In this document: positions 25,485-37,055 of the stretch, piece after piece | Layout: each line of letters starts with the position of its first letter | Numbering within the stretch: the first letter of the stretch is position 1 | From: Perognathus longimembris pacificus | Lineage: Eukaryota > Chordata > Mammalia > Rodentia > Heteromyidae | Length of the DNA stretch: 64,000 bases | NCBI RefSeq assembly: GCF_023159225.1 | Contig: NC_063162.1 | Span: forward strand, 95,250,880 to 95,314,879 | Reading direction: 5' to 3' | Notes under the pieces: model-generated | What the model saw: only the letters and a program-made list of their open reading frames with translations | Told to the model about the DNA's origin: nothing | Databases searched by the model: none | Program-made: the position numbers and the translations under genes

Positions 25485-27265
25485 AAAGGCAGTGCTTTAT
25501 ATTTTAATAATATCAGCAATAGAGAAAGATTCAAGGAGAAAAAAAAGACACTGCAGGAATATACAGCCAAAATATGCATTTTTCATTATTGCCATCTATG
25601 TGTTTATGTGTAAATTCAATAAAACTATTTTTATCTTGTAAGTTTACTGTAATCATCACTTGCTTCTCAGGTCAGACATCAAATTTCATTTGATAAGAAC
25701 ATCTCTAGTGCATTGAGATAATGGTTTGCCCTTGGCAGTTATCTACTCTGTCTTGAAGTTGAATTAAATATTAAACTATTTTCTAGGTATTAAATGTTTG
25801 AAAGTTGTTAGGTGTTTTTCTTTTTGCTAGTAGTCATTCATTTGAGGAAGTGGTGATATTCAAATCATTATTTTCTAAAAATAATGGAAAACATATGTGG
25901 GTAAGTCTACTCATTCTCAATTAAGTACAAAGTCTGAATATGTATATACACTTGATTCTTTGCAGATAAAGTTAATGCTTGATAATCTTTTTATAGAGTT
26001 TATGCCTTCTTAAGCTTAGTACAGAACATTATAAGACAAACATATTGACTTGCAATAATTATTATTCTGGGAAATATCTGTCTTGGTTGAAAAGCCTCAT
26101 GTTACACAGGGGAAGAAAGCCAATCTTCTGTGCATTGCCTTTATCAGTATTCCATCCTGACGGTGAAGAAAGAACTGTTATTTCTCCAGTTTTCATTTTA
26201 GCTTGTATTTATATTTTGAAATCTTTATCAAAAATATGAACATGCTGTGTTCCCTGACAGATAGCAATACCAACAACAAAATAGCCATCAGCATACACTT
26301 TTTCTGTTTTACTGGGTTCAGAATCTATGTTATTTTCTTGAAAATATATGATGTTCTTTCTTTTTCTCTCTGTATTTATGTATGTACATGTATGTATGTA
26401 TGCATATATATATATATATAATGCCCCCATGTTTTCAGAAAACCCAAAGTGAGAGGAAGATTTGGGCTAAATATTTGTTTTCAACCCCTAAGGTTAAGTC
26501 TTTATAACCAATTCCTTACTCAAGAAGAGACTGGAATTGATAGCATATGAATCAAATGATATAATCTAATAAAGGTACACTAAGAGTTCAAAACACATGC
26601 ACACATTCTGATAAAATATAGCAATTACAGCAGTAACATTCAATTTTTTTTCTATGTATGTAAAATATTTCCCTGAAAAACTTCTTCTAGTTACTTTTGC
26701 ATAAGAAGTTACAATACTTACTGCTGTAAAACAACTATCTTCTTTACTGGAGGATTTGGTTGGAGCAGAATGTAGAAGGGCCTTTCTTTGTTGGTTGATT
26801 GGTCTGTTTTATAGTATCTGGTTCTGGGAAGACTTCAAGCTTAGAAAATAGGGCTACCTAACAGAAGGGGATAGACAATTTTGAAGACAGCCCTTAGTCA
26901 CATATTTGGGAGTTCATTCTGACTGTTGGCTGAGATGACTAGGTGGTCTACTGTCCAGTATACTTACCAATATCATATTTGAATGATATCTTCACAAGTG
27001 CTAGTTTGGATTTTATTAGGATATGTTGGTTCACTTGTAAGAAAAACTATACCAAGAAAGAGAGGAAGACTTTAATGCATGATGTTTGTGTGATCTACAC
27101 ACAGAAGTCATATAGTAAAACTTCTGCTGGCACTCTTTGGTTAAGGAATTCGCAATGATATACACAAAGGTAGAGAGAGGGTGTAGACATCCACACCATC
27201 CTTTGAAGAGATATAGCAGGGATCTAGAAGAGCATATGAAGGATATTGTCATTCAAAGAAAATAA
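25485..27265. other. Intronic sequence, little recognised
   Basis: Contains the TATG/TA microsatellite at 26.4 kb. No gene or clear repeat otherwise. Confidence 0.45.
26378..26421 (+). repeat. TATG and TA microsatellite
   Basis: Short TATG units passing into (TA)n. Confidence 0.85.
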
Positions 27266-27269
27266 AATC

Positions 27270-27478
27270 GGGCTGGGAATATGGCCTAGTGGCAAGAGTG
27301 CTTGCCTCCTACACATGAAGCTCTCCTTTCGATTCCCCAGCACCACATATATGGAAAATGGCCAGAAGGGGCGCTGTGGCTCAGGTGCCAGAGTGCTAGC
27401 CTTGAGCAAAGAGAAGCCAGGGATGGTGCTCAGGCCCTGAGTCCAAGGCCCAGGACTGGCCAAAAAAAGAAAAGAAAA
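27270..27478 (+). mobile_element. ID-dimer SINE
   Basis: A plus-strand copy with the A box in TATGGCCTAGTGGCAAGAG, a slightly altered B box region (TTTCGATTCCCC), a second unit (GCGCTGTGGCTCAGGTGCCA), and an A-rich tail at about 27462-27477. Confidence 0.88.
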
Positions 27479-27944
27479 TCTGTAACACTACTTTACATAG
27501 AACAAGTAACATTGAGAAAGCACCAGTCCCTGAACATGTTCTTTAGTTTTATTTAATCTGTCAATTTTTTAAATGAATAATTTTCAAATCCTGTGTTTAA
27601 AAAAAAGAGAGAAATGAGGTTTTTTTTTTTTTTTCTGAGTAGCTTTCTTAAACAGGATAGCATAAAATAATGATCCAAGTTCAAAACCCTGACTTCAAAA
27701 ACATACACAATAAAAGCTTGCTCTATTTCACTCTTGCATCACCAAAGATTTCCCTTAGGATTTTTCTTTTGGATATTTTTATATATCAGTAGAGTTTCAC
27801 AGTACCACAATTATTAATCTTTTCTTAAGCCACCCACATAATCTTTTGAGAGGTTTGCAGATTTTCAGTGTTCTCTTCCCCCAGTTTATGTATCTGAATT
27901 TAGTGCTTCAAATACATCCTTTATTCTCATTTCTAAAAGGAACA

Positions 27945-28145
27945 GAACTAACATTTATTGAGAAGTTTATTGATCATGTACTGTACACAAGTAATTTCAC
28001 TAAATGATGAAAATCACTGTGAGGTTTATGACTCTGAACCATGTAACATGAGGTTAAGACAGGTTAAATAATTCAACTTACACAAGAAAGGAACATGGCT
28101 CCAAATTTGAATGAGAATATAGGTCTCTGACTCAAAATGTTATGA
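27945..28145 (-). mobile_element. MIR SINE
   Basis: TAACATTTATTGAGAAGTTT at the low end, then TCACTGTGAGGTTTATGACT and AGGTTAAATAATTCAACTTA, follow the minus-strand layout of a MIR core. Confidence 0.72.
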
Positions 28146-28255
28146 ATATGGTTTTCTTTTTTTGGATGCTTAAATCCATAAAGTTAATCATTTTGAAGCA
28201 GGCCAATTAATATCAAATTCTGAAGTAATCAAAAGTTATCTAATTGGCTTTTCCT

Positions 28256-28257
<2 letters not shown>

Positions 28258-28300
<43 letters not shown>

Positions 28301-28590
28301 GTGTGTGTATGTGTGTATGTGTGAGAGAGAGAGAGAGAGAGACAGAGAGAGACTATGGCTTGAACTCAGGGCCTGGGCACTGTTTCTAAGCTTATTTTGC
28401 TCAAAGCTAGCACTTTACCACTTGAATCACATTGAGTCACATCTCCACTTCTGGCTTTTTTTGGCAGTTGAGTGGAGATAATAGTCTCACAGTTTGTCCT
28501 GCCTGTGCTGGCTTCAAACTGTGATCATGGGATCTCAGCCTGCTGAGTAACTAGGATGGTAGGCATGTGAGCCACTAGTGACACCTCACT
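28258..28590 (-). mobile_element. B1-ID type SINE with compound (CA)n and (TC)n tail
   Basis: (TG)n at 28260-28320 and (GA)n at 28322-28350 lie at the tail side. The ID-like unit follows (28355-28450) and then the B1-like unit (28460-28590). The compound tract fits tail microsatellite expansion. Confidence 0.8.
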
Positions 28591-28977
28591 CTACCATTGT
28601 TAATACATGTATTCCTTGCCATTACTTTCCTTCATATTTATATTTTTTTTCTGTTTTCCAACTGTCACTTCAGTTTTCCCTCACTGTTCCCTAATACAAC
28701 TCCCATTTGATAACAGAATTGTACATTTTCAGAAAAGGGATGCAATCACCTAGGGATTTTCTATTTGCTAGGAAATAAATCTATGAAATGATTTCTTTGT
28801 GTATTCACACTGAAGGTAAATTTGTGCATTCTTGTATTTTCTGAATCGTATCTTCTGTTGTCTTTTTAAGGACATTGAAATACTAGTTACTGCTTTTCTC
28901 TTCTGAAGTTTGAAGATTTTCATTTACATATACTTTAAACAACTTTAAAATTTATCTCAGTAATTTCTATGAAAATA

Positions 28978-29232
28978 CTCAAGCCTTGAGCTTGTAAAGC
29001 AGGTGCTTTTCCACTTGAGCCACAACTCAACCCTTTTTGTTTTCGATATTTATCAGTTAGGGTTGCATGCTTATTTTTGTTATCTTTCTCATATGGGCTT
29101 AGATCTCAGTCATCCTACATTTCATTGAGATGAGAATCTCCGTAACTTTTTTTTTTCCCCTGAGCTAGCCTTCAATTTTGATTTTTCTGAGAGCTCTACT
29201 GGAATTGCGGGCCTGAGCCACATTGCCCAGCT
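28978..29232 (-). mobile_element. SINE remnant, ID-like plus B1-like
   Basis: CTTTTCCACTTGAGCCACAA (29006) and GGAATTGCGGGCCTGAGCCA (29201) mark a diverged minus-strand composite SINE. Confidence 0.62.
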
Positions 29233-29321
29233 GTCATCTTATTTAATTTCTTGGTGATTTCTTTCTACCTTTCTACCTTTTCCCTGATGGGAACTTTCTT
29301 TTCTTTTTCTATTGTCTAAAT

Positions 29322-29640
29322 TGTAAGGTCCTCTCCCTAAGGGCTCCATGTAGATGCCCCCACCACATTAAGTCTCCACCCAGTTACCTGGGTAACCTGC
29401 AGACCTGGAGGAAATTACCTCCCCTTTCCCTGAGGTCACATCCTAATCCACCTGGCCACACCCCTTGCCCCAGCTCTAGATATAAGGCAGGGCTGGGTGG
29501 GGGTCTCTCTCTTTCTTCCTTCTCTCCGGCCATGGATCATCTCGGCCACAGGCCAGCAGTTCAGTAATAAACTTTCTCTCCTGCCTGAATACAACAGCGC
29601 GGCGTTCTCTTTTACCGGCTACCTACTTTAAAAAAAAAAA
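29322..29640 (+). mobile_element. LTR-like element followed by poly(A)
   Basis: This is a GC-rich island of about 300 bases in AT-rich DNA. It starts TGTAAGGTCC, has TATAAGG at 29481-29487 and a pyrimidine run (29503-29528), and AATAAA at 29566-29571 followed by a pyrimidine-rich segment. It ends near CCTACTTT and then runs into 13 A (29629-29642). The layout is that of a retroviral LTR. The terminal CA is not clear, and the A run would also fit a retroposed transcript. Confidence 0.55.
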
Positions 29641-30017
29641 AACCTAACATAAATATCATACTCTTCTAGTTCTTTTTTGGCAGTGTGGTGGGGTGAAATA
29701 GGAAAGATTGTCTTTGCTGCATCCAGTCTTGAAATATGCAAAATCTCTACAAGTTTCTGCTGGGCTCTCTTCCTTCCTAAAACTACCCTGAGGCCCTGGA
29801 TGTGTTATATCATGCACACTTGCAACTTTAGATTACTGATTTGACTTTTTTTCATCTTGCTCTGTGCCTCATGAGACTCTTTTAAGTTGATAGGCTGCAG
29901 AGAGAGTGTTTTTGCCCCCTGGCTTTGGGCTAGCTTTGGTCAATATGAGGCACTGGAGGATAGGAGAAATATAATTTCTGAGAATTTACTACCCAACTTC
30001 TTGGCCAAAGAGAGGGA

Positions 30018-30039
30018 CACACACACACACACACACACA

Positions 30040-30070
<31 letters not shown>
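30018..30070 (+). repeat. (CA)n microsatellite
   Basis: A (CA)n run with one TCACAC interruption. No SINE is visible next to it. Confidence 0.92.
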
Positions 30071-30072
<2 letters not shown>

Positions 30073-30294
30073 CTCCCAAGGAAATAGCTCTTGTCTCAGT
30101 CTATTTTATCTGTCTGTATTGGTAAAAAGTTGCAATTTCTAAGGAATCAAAATTCATTTTCTTTTCACTTCTAGAGTCTAAGACAGCTATGAAAAAAGTG
30201 TTAGCATATGGTGAAGCCATTGTTACCAAATGATAGAAGGCAGAAAGTCAAAGAAGCTAAATGGGCCGTACTTACTCTTTTATTTTAATTTTTT

Positions 30295-30515
30295 CAGTTT
30301 TGTCCTACTAATTACTAGGCTTGAACTAGGGCCTCACTTGCTTAGCTAGCATCCTACTGCTTGGGAAAAGTCCTTAACTCTGCTTATTGCTGGTTATTTT
30401 GGAGAAGGACTCTTGCTGACTTTACTGCTCAGGCTAGCTTTGAACTGTGAGCCTCAGGATCTGAGCTTCTGGAGTAGCAAGAATTACAGACATGCGTCAC
30501 TTGTAGTTGGTGTCC
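30295..30515 (-). mobile_element. B1-ID type SINE
   Basis: A minus-strand copy with an altered ID-like unit (30320-30395) and a well-kept B1-like unit (GGAGTAGCAAGAATTACAGA at 30471). No microsatellite tail remains. Confidence 0.68.
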
Positions 30516-30600
30516 AAAATACTTATCCTTTTTAATTATTTTTTTAATTAACTGCAAAAAACCTTATTCAGTTTGATAACTTTAGGACGAAGATAACAGG

Positions 30601-30626
30601 TTGTGTGTGTGTGTGTATATGTGTAT

Positions 30627-30669
<43 letters not shown>

Positions 30670-30896
30670 TCCCAGTACTGTGGCATAAACTCAGGGTGAA
30701 AGCACTGTCCCTAAGCTTTTATGCTCAAGGCTAGTGCTCTACCACTTGAGCCATAGATCCTCTTTTGGCTTTTTTGGTTAATTGGAGATAAGAATCTCTT
30801 GAACTTGTCCTGCCTGGGTTGGCTTTGAACCAGGATCCTCAGATCTCAGCCTGCTTAATAGCTAGGATTACAGGCTTGAGCCATGGGCACCTGGCT
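30601..30896 (-). mobile_element. B1-ID type SINE with (CA)n tail
   Basis: A GT-rich run at 30602-30668 forms the tail. The body spans 30669-30896 with a clear ID-like unit (CTCTACCACTTGAGCCATAG) and B1-like unit (TAGCTAGGATTACAGGCTTG). One of the best-preserved copies of this family here. Confidence 0.88.
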
Positions 30897-31194
30897 TTAA
30901 AAACAAAAAAACAAACCAAACAAACAACAACAAAAAAACAACAACCACAAAACTTAGCTTTACTGATGAAATCTCAACTTGGAAATAAAACAGTTGTAAT
31001 TCATGCAATTTATGAAACTGTTCCTTCAAATTATGAAATATTTATTACAGAAACATCATAAGTTAAGTTACCTAGACTACAGCCTATATTCTTATATATA
31101 TGCATACATACTAACTACCCAGATTTAAGCTAGTATTAATTTGATCTGTATTGGAGTACAATGCTACTGGGTTATATTTTGATATTTTCAACTT

Positions 31195-31290
31195 GATTTT
31201 TTTTTAATATTTAAGTAATTGTACAAAATATTTGCCATTCATTGAGGTAGTTTTATAAAGGCATTAATTCTTAATGGTCCTACTTCATAA
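31195..31290 (-). mobile_element. Possible LINE-1 tail fragment
   Basis: The run TTTAAGTAATTGTACAAAAT followed by CATTGAGGTAGTTT resembles the L1 tails at 25.3 and 54.8 kb. It is short and weak. Confidence 0.35.
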
Positions 31291-31617
31291 TACTCTTACA
31301 ATAGAATGAAATTTTAGGACAAGCTTAGAGGGGAAAAAGATTCAAGCTGTAGACATGCTTATCACATAACCCTGCGTACTATCTGGTTTATTAGCTGAAA
31401 TGTCTTTATTCCTTCAGGTAAAGGATAGAGAAGCTCTCAACTAGTGCTGGTATAGAATATGATATCAACCAATATTAGTATTCCTAACCTCTATCTGTAC
31501 TTCCTAAATAATTCTTCCATTAAACCCTTTTAAGTGTACCATTACTCATGTTAAGTGCACCATCTGTTCTGTATGGAAATCTTTTGCCAGAAATGATTGG
31601 GATGGAATTAGGCATAT

Positions 31618-31850
31618 AAAAGCTTAATAGGGGGCTGGGGATATGGCCTAGTGGCAAGAGTGCTTGCCTCGTATACATGAGGCCCTGGGTTCAATTCCCC
31701 AGCACCACATATACAGAAAACGGCCAGAAGCGGCGCTGTGGCTCAAGTGGCAGAGTGCTTGCCTTGAGCAAAAAGAAGCCAGGGACAGTGCTCAGGCCCT
31801 GAGTCCAAGCCCCAGGACTGGCTAAAAAAAAAAAAAAAAAGCTTAATAGG
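31618..31850 (+). mobile_element. ID-dimer SINE, young, with target duplication
   Basis: A plus-strand copy at 31631-31840. The A box is in TATGGCCTAGTGGCAAGAG, and the B box region reads GGGTTCAATTCCCC, one base off the consensus. The second ID-like unit ends CCCCAGGACTGGC before a 17-base A tail. GCTTAATAGG occurs on both sides (about 31621-31630 and 31841-31850). Confidence 0.93.
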
Positions 31851-32077
31851 AAGTAATTCCTGAAGAAAAGATAAAAGGGGAAGGGGAGAACCAACGAGCC
31901 AGGTGAGGGAAAGCCTTCAGATGATGATTATAGATCTGACATCTTTGAAGAGAGATTGGGAGAAACAGACTGGTTTAGGAATAGCCTTAGTATACAATGC
32001 CGATCTGCCAATCTGAGAAATTTCCAGCCAAAGGAGTTTTGGCGCATGCATGGATATGTGAAAGAGGGTCCCCATCC

Positions 32078-32102
32078 CCCCTCCGCCCCTCCCCCCCCCC
32101 AG
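32078..32102 (+). repeat. C-rich tract (G-rich on the minus strand)
   Basis: C runs of 6, 3 and 11 separated by T, TCCG or CT. It is not part of a recognised L1 tail. Confidence 0.8.
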
Positions 32103-32734
32103 CGTTGAGCAGAAATGGCACACACTATCATCTTTTGTCATTGACACTTATGGGAAAATGTGACTTTAGTTCCAAAGCTAAGCTGCCTTCTGAAGGCAGT
32201 AGGAAGTAGAGTATGTCACCTGAATGCAGTCTTCACAGTTAGATAATAAAGATTCTAAGGCAAGAGTCTAGTGACACAGTTCCAATTCCACCATTGAGCA
32301 AACTTTCTCCCTACCTTCAAGTATCACTACCACCCTGCAGTCTATAATATTATACTTTGTATATCTTTCTCTTAACTCTTTAACTTTTAGCTTGTATGTC
32401 TGGTACATGTGTCAAGTTTTCCACGTAATAGAATAAAATATTGAAATTTTCTGTTCTTGTCCAACCTGGTACTATTACAGTATTGTGGAATTTTTCAAAT
32501 TTACCTTTTATTTTTCTATACTCAAGTCAAAAGTATAAACACTGTTCTTCATCCCTTCATGTTTTATACAACAGCATCTATTTGTTATCAAATCTTGTGT
32601 TAAGATATTCCTGATTTTGGCTTTTACCTTCCTCTCTACTGCTATCTCCATAGTTAAAGCCATGAACTCTTATCCAGTGTTGGAAGTCTTCTCAGCAACC
32701 TTTCTACTCTGTACCTGGTCTCTTCTCTATCCCT

Positions 32735-32970
32735 AGGTGCTTTCCTTGAACTTTTGTGCTCAAGACTAGCATGCTGCCACATCTTAAGCCACATCTCCAA
32801 TTCTGACTTTTCTGAAAGTTAATTGGTGACAAGAATTTCCTTGACTTCCCTCCTGCTCCCCTCCTCTTCACCTCTCCTCACCCATACCATCCCTCTGGGT
32901 TACAAATTTTGATCCTCAGATCTTAGTCTCTAGAGTAGGTAGAGTTACAGTATGAGCCCCCAAAGTTAAT
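32735..32970 (-). mobile_element. SINE remnant, B1-ID type
   Basis: The segments GCTTTCCTTGAACTTTTGTG and CTCAAGACTAGCATGCTGCC, then a decayed B1-like unit near 32900-32960, indicate a minus-strand composite SINE with an internal C-rich insertion (32845-32885). Confidence 0.55.
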
Positions 32971-33094
32971 CTTTTGCTATTCTACATGCCAGGCACCACT
33001 GTAATTTTTTTATCTCATTTACTCATTGTAATGACTTTATTATTGCTTTCTTATTTTCCTTTTGAACAAATTAAAACATAGAAATGTGTACATA

Positions 33095-33345
33095 GTATTT
33101 ACATGGGGATCAGTGGCACAGTGTGACTTTGTATCTGAACTCAACCTCTCCTCAGTGTGTGGTCTTGGACAAGTTAATCAGTCTTTCAGTTTCCCAGTTT
33201 CAATTAGGACTAGTAATAACATTAACTTCATAGATTTATCTGGAAGATTAGTGGGTTAGTATGTAACATATTTGGAAAATACCTGACCTATAGTAAAAGC
33301 CCAATAAAATGAGAACTATTTTTATTGTTGTTATGAAAAATGTTC
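33095..33345 (+). mobile_element. MIR SINE
   Basis: GTGGTCTTGGACAAGTTAAT (33161), CAGTTTCCCAGTTTCAATTA, then a CCTATAGTAAAAGCCCAATAA stretch near 33290 show a plus-strand MIR, core to 3' end. Confidence 0.82.
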
Positions 33346-33349
33346 GTCT

Positions 33350-36300
33350 TTTGCAAAAAAATACTTCAATGACTTTAACATTCACTTCTGAGGCATTGTA
33401 CTGTCCTTCATATGACCTCTAAAAATTTCCACAATGTAGCCATTAACATTTCTCCAGCCTTCCCGGGTGTCCTGCTCTTATGCTTCCTGCTCAGAAGGAC
33501 ACAATTACATTTGCCATTTTTAGAAATCTTCCAAAATTTCTGTTTTTCTTTTCTCATTTCCAGGCTTCTTCTTAGAATGTTTTGGGCCTCACTTGTATAC
33601 AGCCGTTAATGAACTTTTAACACTTAAATAATTCTTCTTCTATAGGTTGCTCTGTGAATGTTCTAGACTAAATCAGAAAGTCCTATCTTATTCTTTCATA
33701 GAATTTCATCTATTTTCATACTGTCACAGTTTTTGGTCACTGGTTTATCTATTTTACATTAGATTTCCTTTTAAAAAAGACAAGGCGTTCAGATACTGCA
33801 CCAGCTCTTCATAACTGACTGCATCTGGAACAGTCCCCAGCATGCATTCAGGTCTCAAACTTATGATTATTTTCATAGTTAAATAATAATAAATAGTTAT
33901 GTCAAACTATGTAATTCATATTTTATATAAATTAATCTTACGTTTTGTTGAGTAACCCCATACTATTTTGTCCTGCATCTTTTCTCATTCCTTGGCTATT
34001 TTTCCACTGCTTACTTTACAATGTGAGGTTTATGATTTTTGCACAGCATTCAATATTTTCAGTTACTGGAAACCTTACATTTCTATTCAGATGTTATTTT
34101 GTATGACATAATGCTTACCAACACTTACTCAATGATTGAAATCATGACACTCTTATTTCTAAAACTTATTTGCCAATAATACTTTATGTGACTAACAAAT
34201 AATGTATTCAACCTATTAGAAGCATTATGTACATGTTATCTACTAACTTTTTCATAAAGAAATTGGTTCTTTACTTAATTATGGAGAAAATGTTTTAGCT
34301 CAGGTACAATGAGCCAAAGAGCCTCTCCAACTCCTCCAATGTAATTATTTCTTGCCACCAACCAAGCAAAGTGGCACATCTGTGAACTAGATGAGAAAGC
34401 CAGAATTAGACTGCTTCCCAAAAGCCAAGCAAAATGGACCCCTCCTGGCAATCACATTTTTGTACCCAAAAAAAGCCTTCTGCAGGGGAACAGGAAATCT
34501 GAGACTACACCGTGGGGATTCCCAATTGAATGCTGTCATGTTCTTTCTCCCCCTTTATGAAGAGGTGGAGACTGTTAAAAAGTGCTGTTATTTTCAGCAC
34601 CTTCTGGGGCATTAAGCATAGCTAAGTCTCTGGATCTGATATTTATACAAGCAATCTACTTGAGATATGTTGGTATAAACTATTTAAAAGAAGTAATTCC
34701 TTGTTTTGCCTCCTAATTAAACATAAGGAACATAAACTTGACATGATTGACATTCGTTTAGATCTTTATAAATGTACTAACTAGTTAGCAAGGTTTCAAC
34801 TGATCAATTAGGGTGCAATTGCACACTCATGTACAATGTCTCATCATCATGCTTATTTTTAATATTCTATTTGACCATCAGGTACTAAAAATGCATACTA
34901 GTTGTCTCCTCACAATAAAATTGCAGGCAGCAAGTGTGGAGTTGAGACCTGATGGAGTTAATTCTTATAAGATCTTATTAACTTGATGGTCATTTGTAAG
35001 AAAGGCTTTAGTTTATGATCATCCAAAGATATTAGGAAGATTTGAGAAATGGCCTTGATAAGAGCAGGAGATACTTAAGGGGCCAATTAAGAAGAAAAGG
35101 AGAGAAATTTGAAGTAAATTAAGACACTGCCACATTTTTTTTTCAAAGAGTGATCAGACTTCTTGCACATTTCATTGTTTCTTACTTCTTACATGATAAA
35201 GCCCAAACATCCTTACTAGCAGTAAAGTCCCTTCAGAAACTGGTCTTTTGCTAGTTTTCCTAGTGAGCTTATTTCTTCACTCATAAAATGATTTTTATGA
35301 AAAAAAAAATGAACTGGCTCAGATTTATTCCAACAGTTGTTTGTCTTCCCTTGTCTAGTTTATTGAGCTCTACTATATGAAGGCATATGACTTCCATTCT
35401 AAGATTTCTCTCAGCTGTGTTACAACTAGCATTTCAAAATTTCAAGTTTGAAGCTGGAGATAAAATAAGGTTAATAGAGTACTTCCCAGCTCTTTATTCT
35501 AGTGGGATTTTCCTATATGTCTCAATTAAAGTATCTTATCTCTCATTAACCATTTGTTCATGCTGGACACCAGGACTATAGTTATTTAGATGGACATACA
35601 TTTACTTCATAAAAATTGAGTTCTATTACTATAGTTGCAAAAGAAAACAGATATTGAGTGGATTTCTAGCAATCATTGTAACGACCACCAGATTCCAATA
35701 TACCATTACCTTATTTGTTGAAAGGTGAATTAGTATCTATTTCATAGTTGAGCTGAAGAAAATGAATAACTTAGCACACAAGTGCTGTTGGGAGAGGGCC
35801 ATGCAACATCACCCTGAAAACTCTCATGAAGATGACATGTTGAAATTGCCATTATTTTTAATCTCTTGCCCTTTTGCATTTTTCTGTATATCCAAGAACT
35901 AGGTTTTTTTTTTTTAGCATACAAAGACACTGCATTTTTAAGTAAATAAATGATCTTCCATCATATCAGTTAAGATTTTGGGATTGTAGCCAATAGAAAA
36001 TTGATTTGAGTCTCAATTATTCTGTGATTTAAAAAAATAATTTTTGAAAAGCATTGAGAAAATTATAGTCTTGTATGTAGTAAAATAGGACATCTTGAGA
36101 AGTATACATAGATAGATTGTTGCATATATATTTTTCTCTATATATTTTATTTTTTATTCAAAGGACATTGATAGCTTCTGGAAATGATAGCTAGAGAATC
36201 AGGCTCCAAAAGGGACAGGTATCCAATTATTTCTGTAATGATTTAGGCACAACTGTTTTCATCCTGTCCTCGAATGAATCCACTCAACATTTAAAGCCCC

Positions 36301-36530
36301 AGGAGACAGCATGTAATGTGCCAAATGTGACTGAATCATCCGTCTCCCTTTGGATAGAGGAGGGCAGAACACATCGTTTTTATATCCAAAGTGCATGCGA
36401 CTGTAGAGAGGCAGAGTTAGGATGAAATCAGTGTGAAGGATGAAATCAGCAGGAGGAAACTGGGTGGAAGACAGAAATTTCCATCGCAGGCTTCATTTTC
36501 TTTTAGGATGATGTGCAGTTGCATCTCAGG
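33350..36530. other. Intronic sequence, longest repeat-poor block
   Basis: About 3.2 kb with almost no recognisable repeats. The stretch 36240-36530 is slightly richer in GC and contains the direct repeat GGATGAAATCAG at about 36419 and 36437. Confidence 0.5.
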
Positions 36531-36554
36531 ATTTCTTTTTCCTTTTTCTTTTTT

Positions 36555-37055
36555 TCCCCAAAATTTATTATCAAACTGTTGTACAGAGAGGTTACAGTTT
36601 CATACGTTAGGCATTGGATACATTTCTTGTACTGTTTGTTACCTTGTCCCTCATACCGCCCTTCCTCCCCCCCTTTCTCTCCCCCCCCCCCCACCCGGAG
36701 GTGTTCAGTTCACTTACAACAAACAGTTTTGCAAGTATTGCTTTTGTAGTTGTTTCTCTGTCTCTCAAATTTGGTATTCCCTTTGAATTTCCTACTTCTA
36801 ATACCAGTAAACACGGTTTCCAATATACTCCGATAAGATTACAAAGATAGTGTAGGTACAACCACAGGAATGTGATACAAGAACATCATCAATAATAGAA
36901 GCTACAGATACACATAGGACGTTGAAAGTAGTTACAACTGTGATATAACAATTGTTTCCAAAACATGGAGTTCATTTCACTTAGCATCATCATATGTGTT
37001 CATAAGGGTATAGCTATTGGGCCTTGTGATGCTCTGCTATGACTTGCCTAAACCT
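36555..37055 (-). repeat. LINE-1 3' UTR with G-rich tract
   Basis: This is the 3' UTR of the L1 above. On the L1 sense strand it contains a run of ten or more G within a purine tract (C-rich at 36659-36698 on the plus strand). The tail motif resembles other copies in this window at 12500-12670, 51075-51350 and 55480-55610, so it serves as a marker of the active local L1 lineage. Confidence 0.85.

Noticed and set aside
31631..31840. Possible tRNA gene from perfect A box and near-consensus B box
   Set aside because: The boxes are inside an ID-dimer SINE with tail and target duplication; there is no tRNA cloverleaf.
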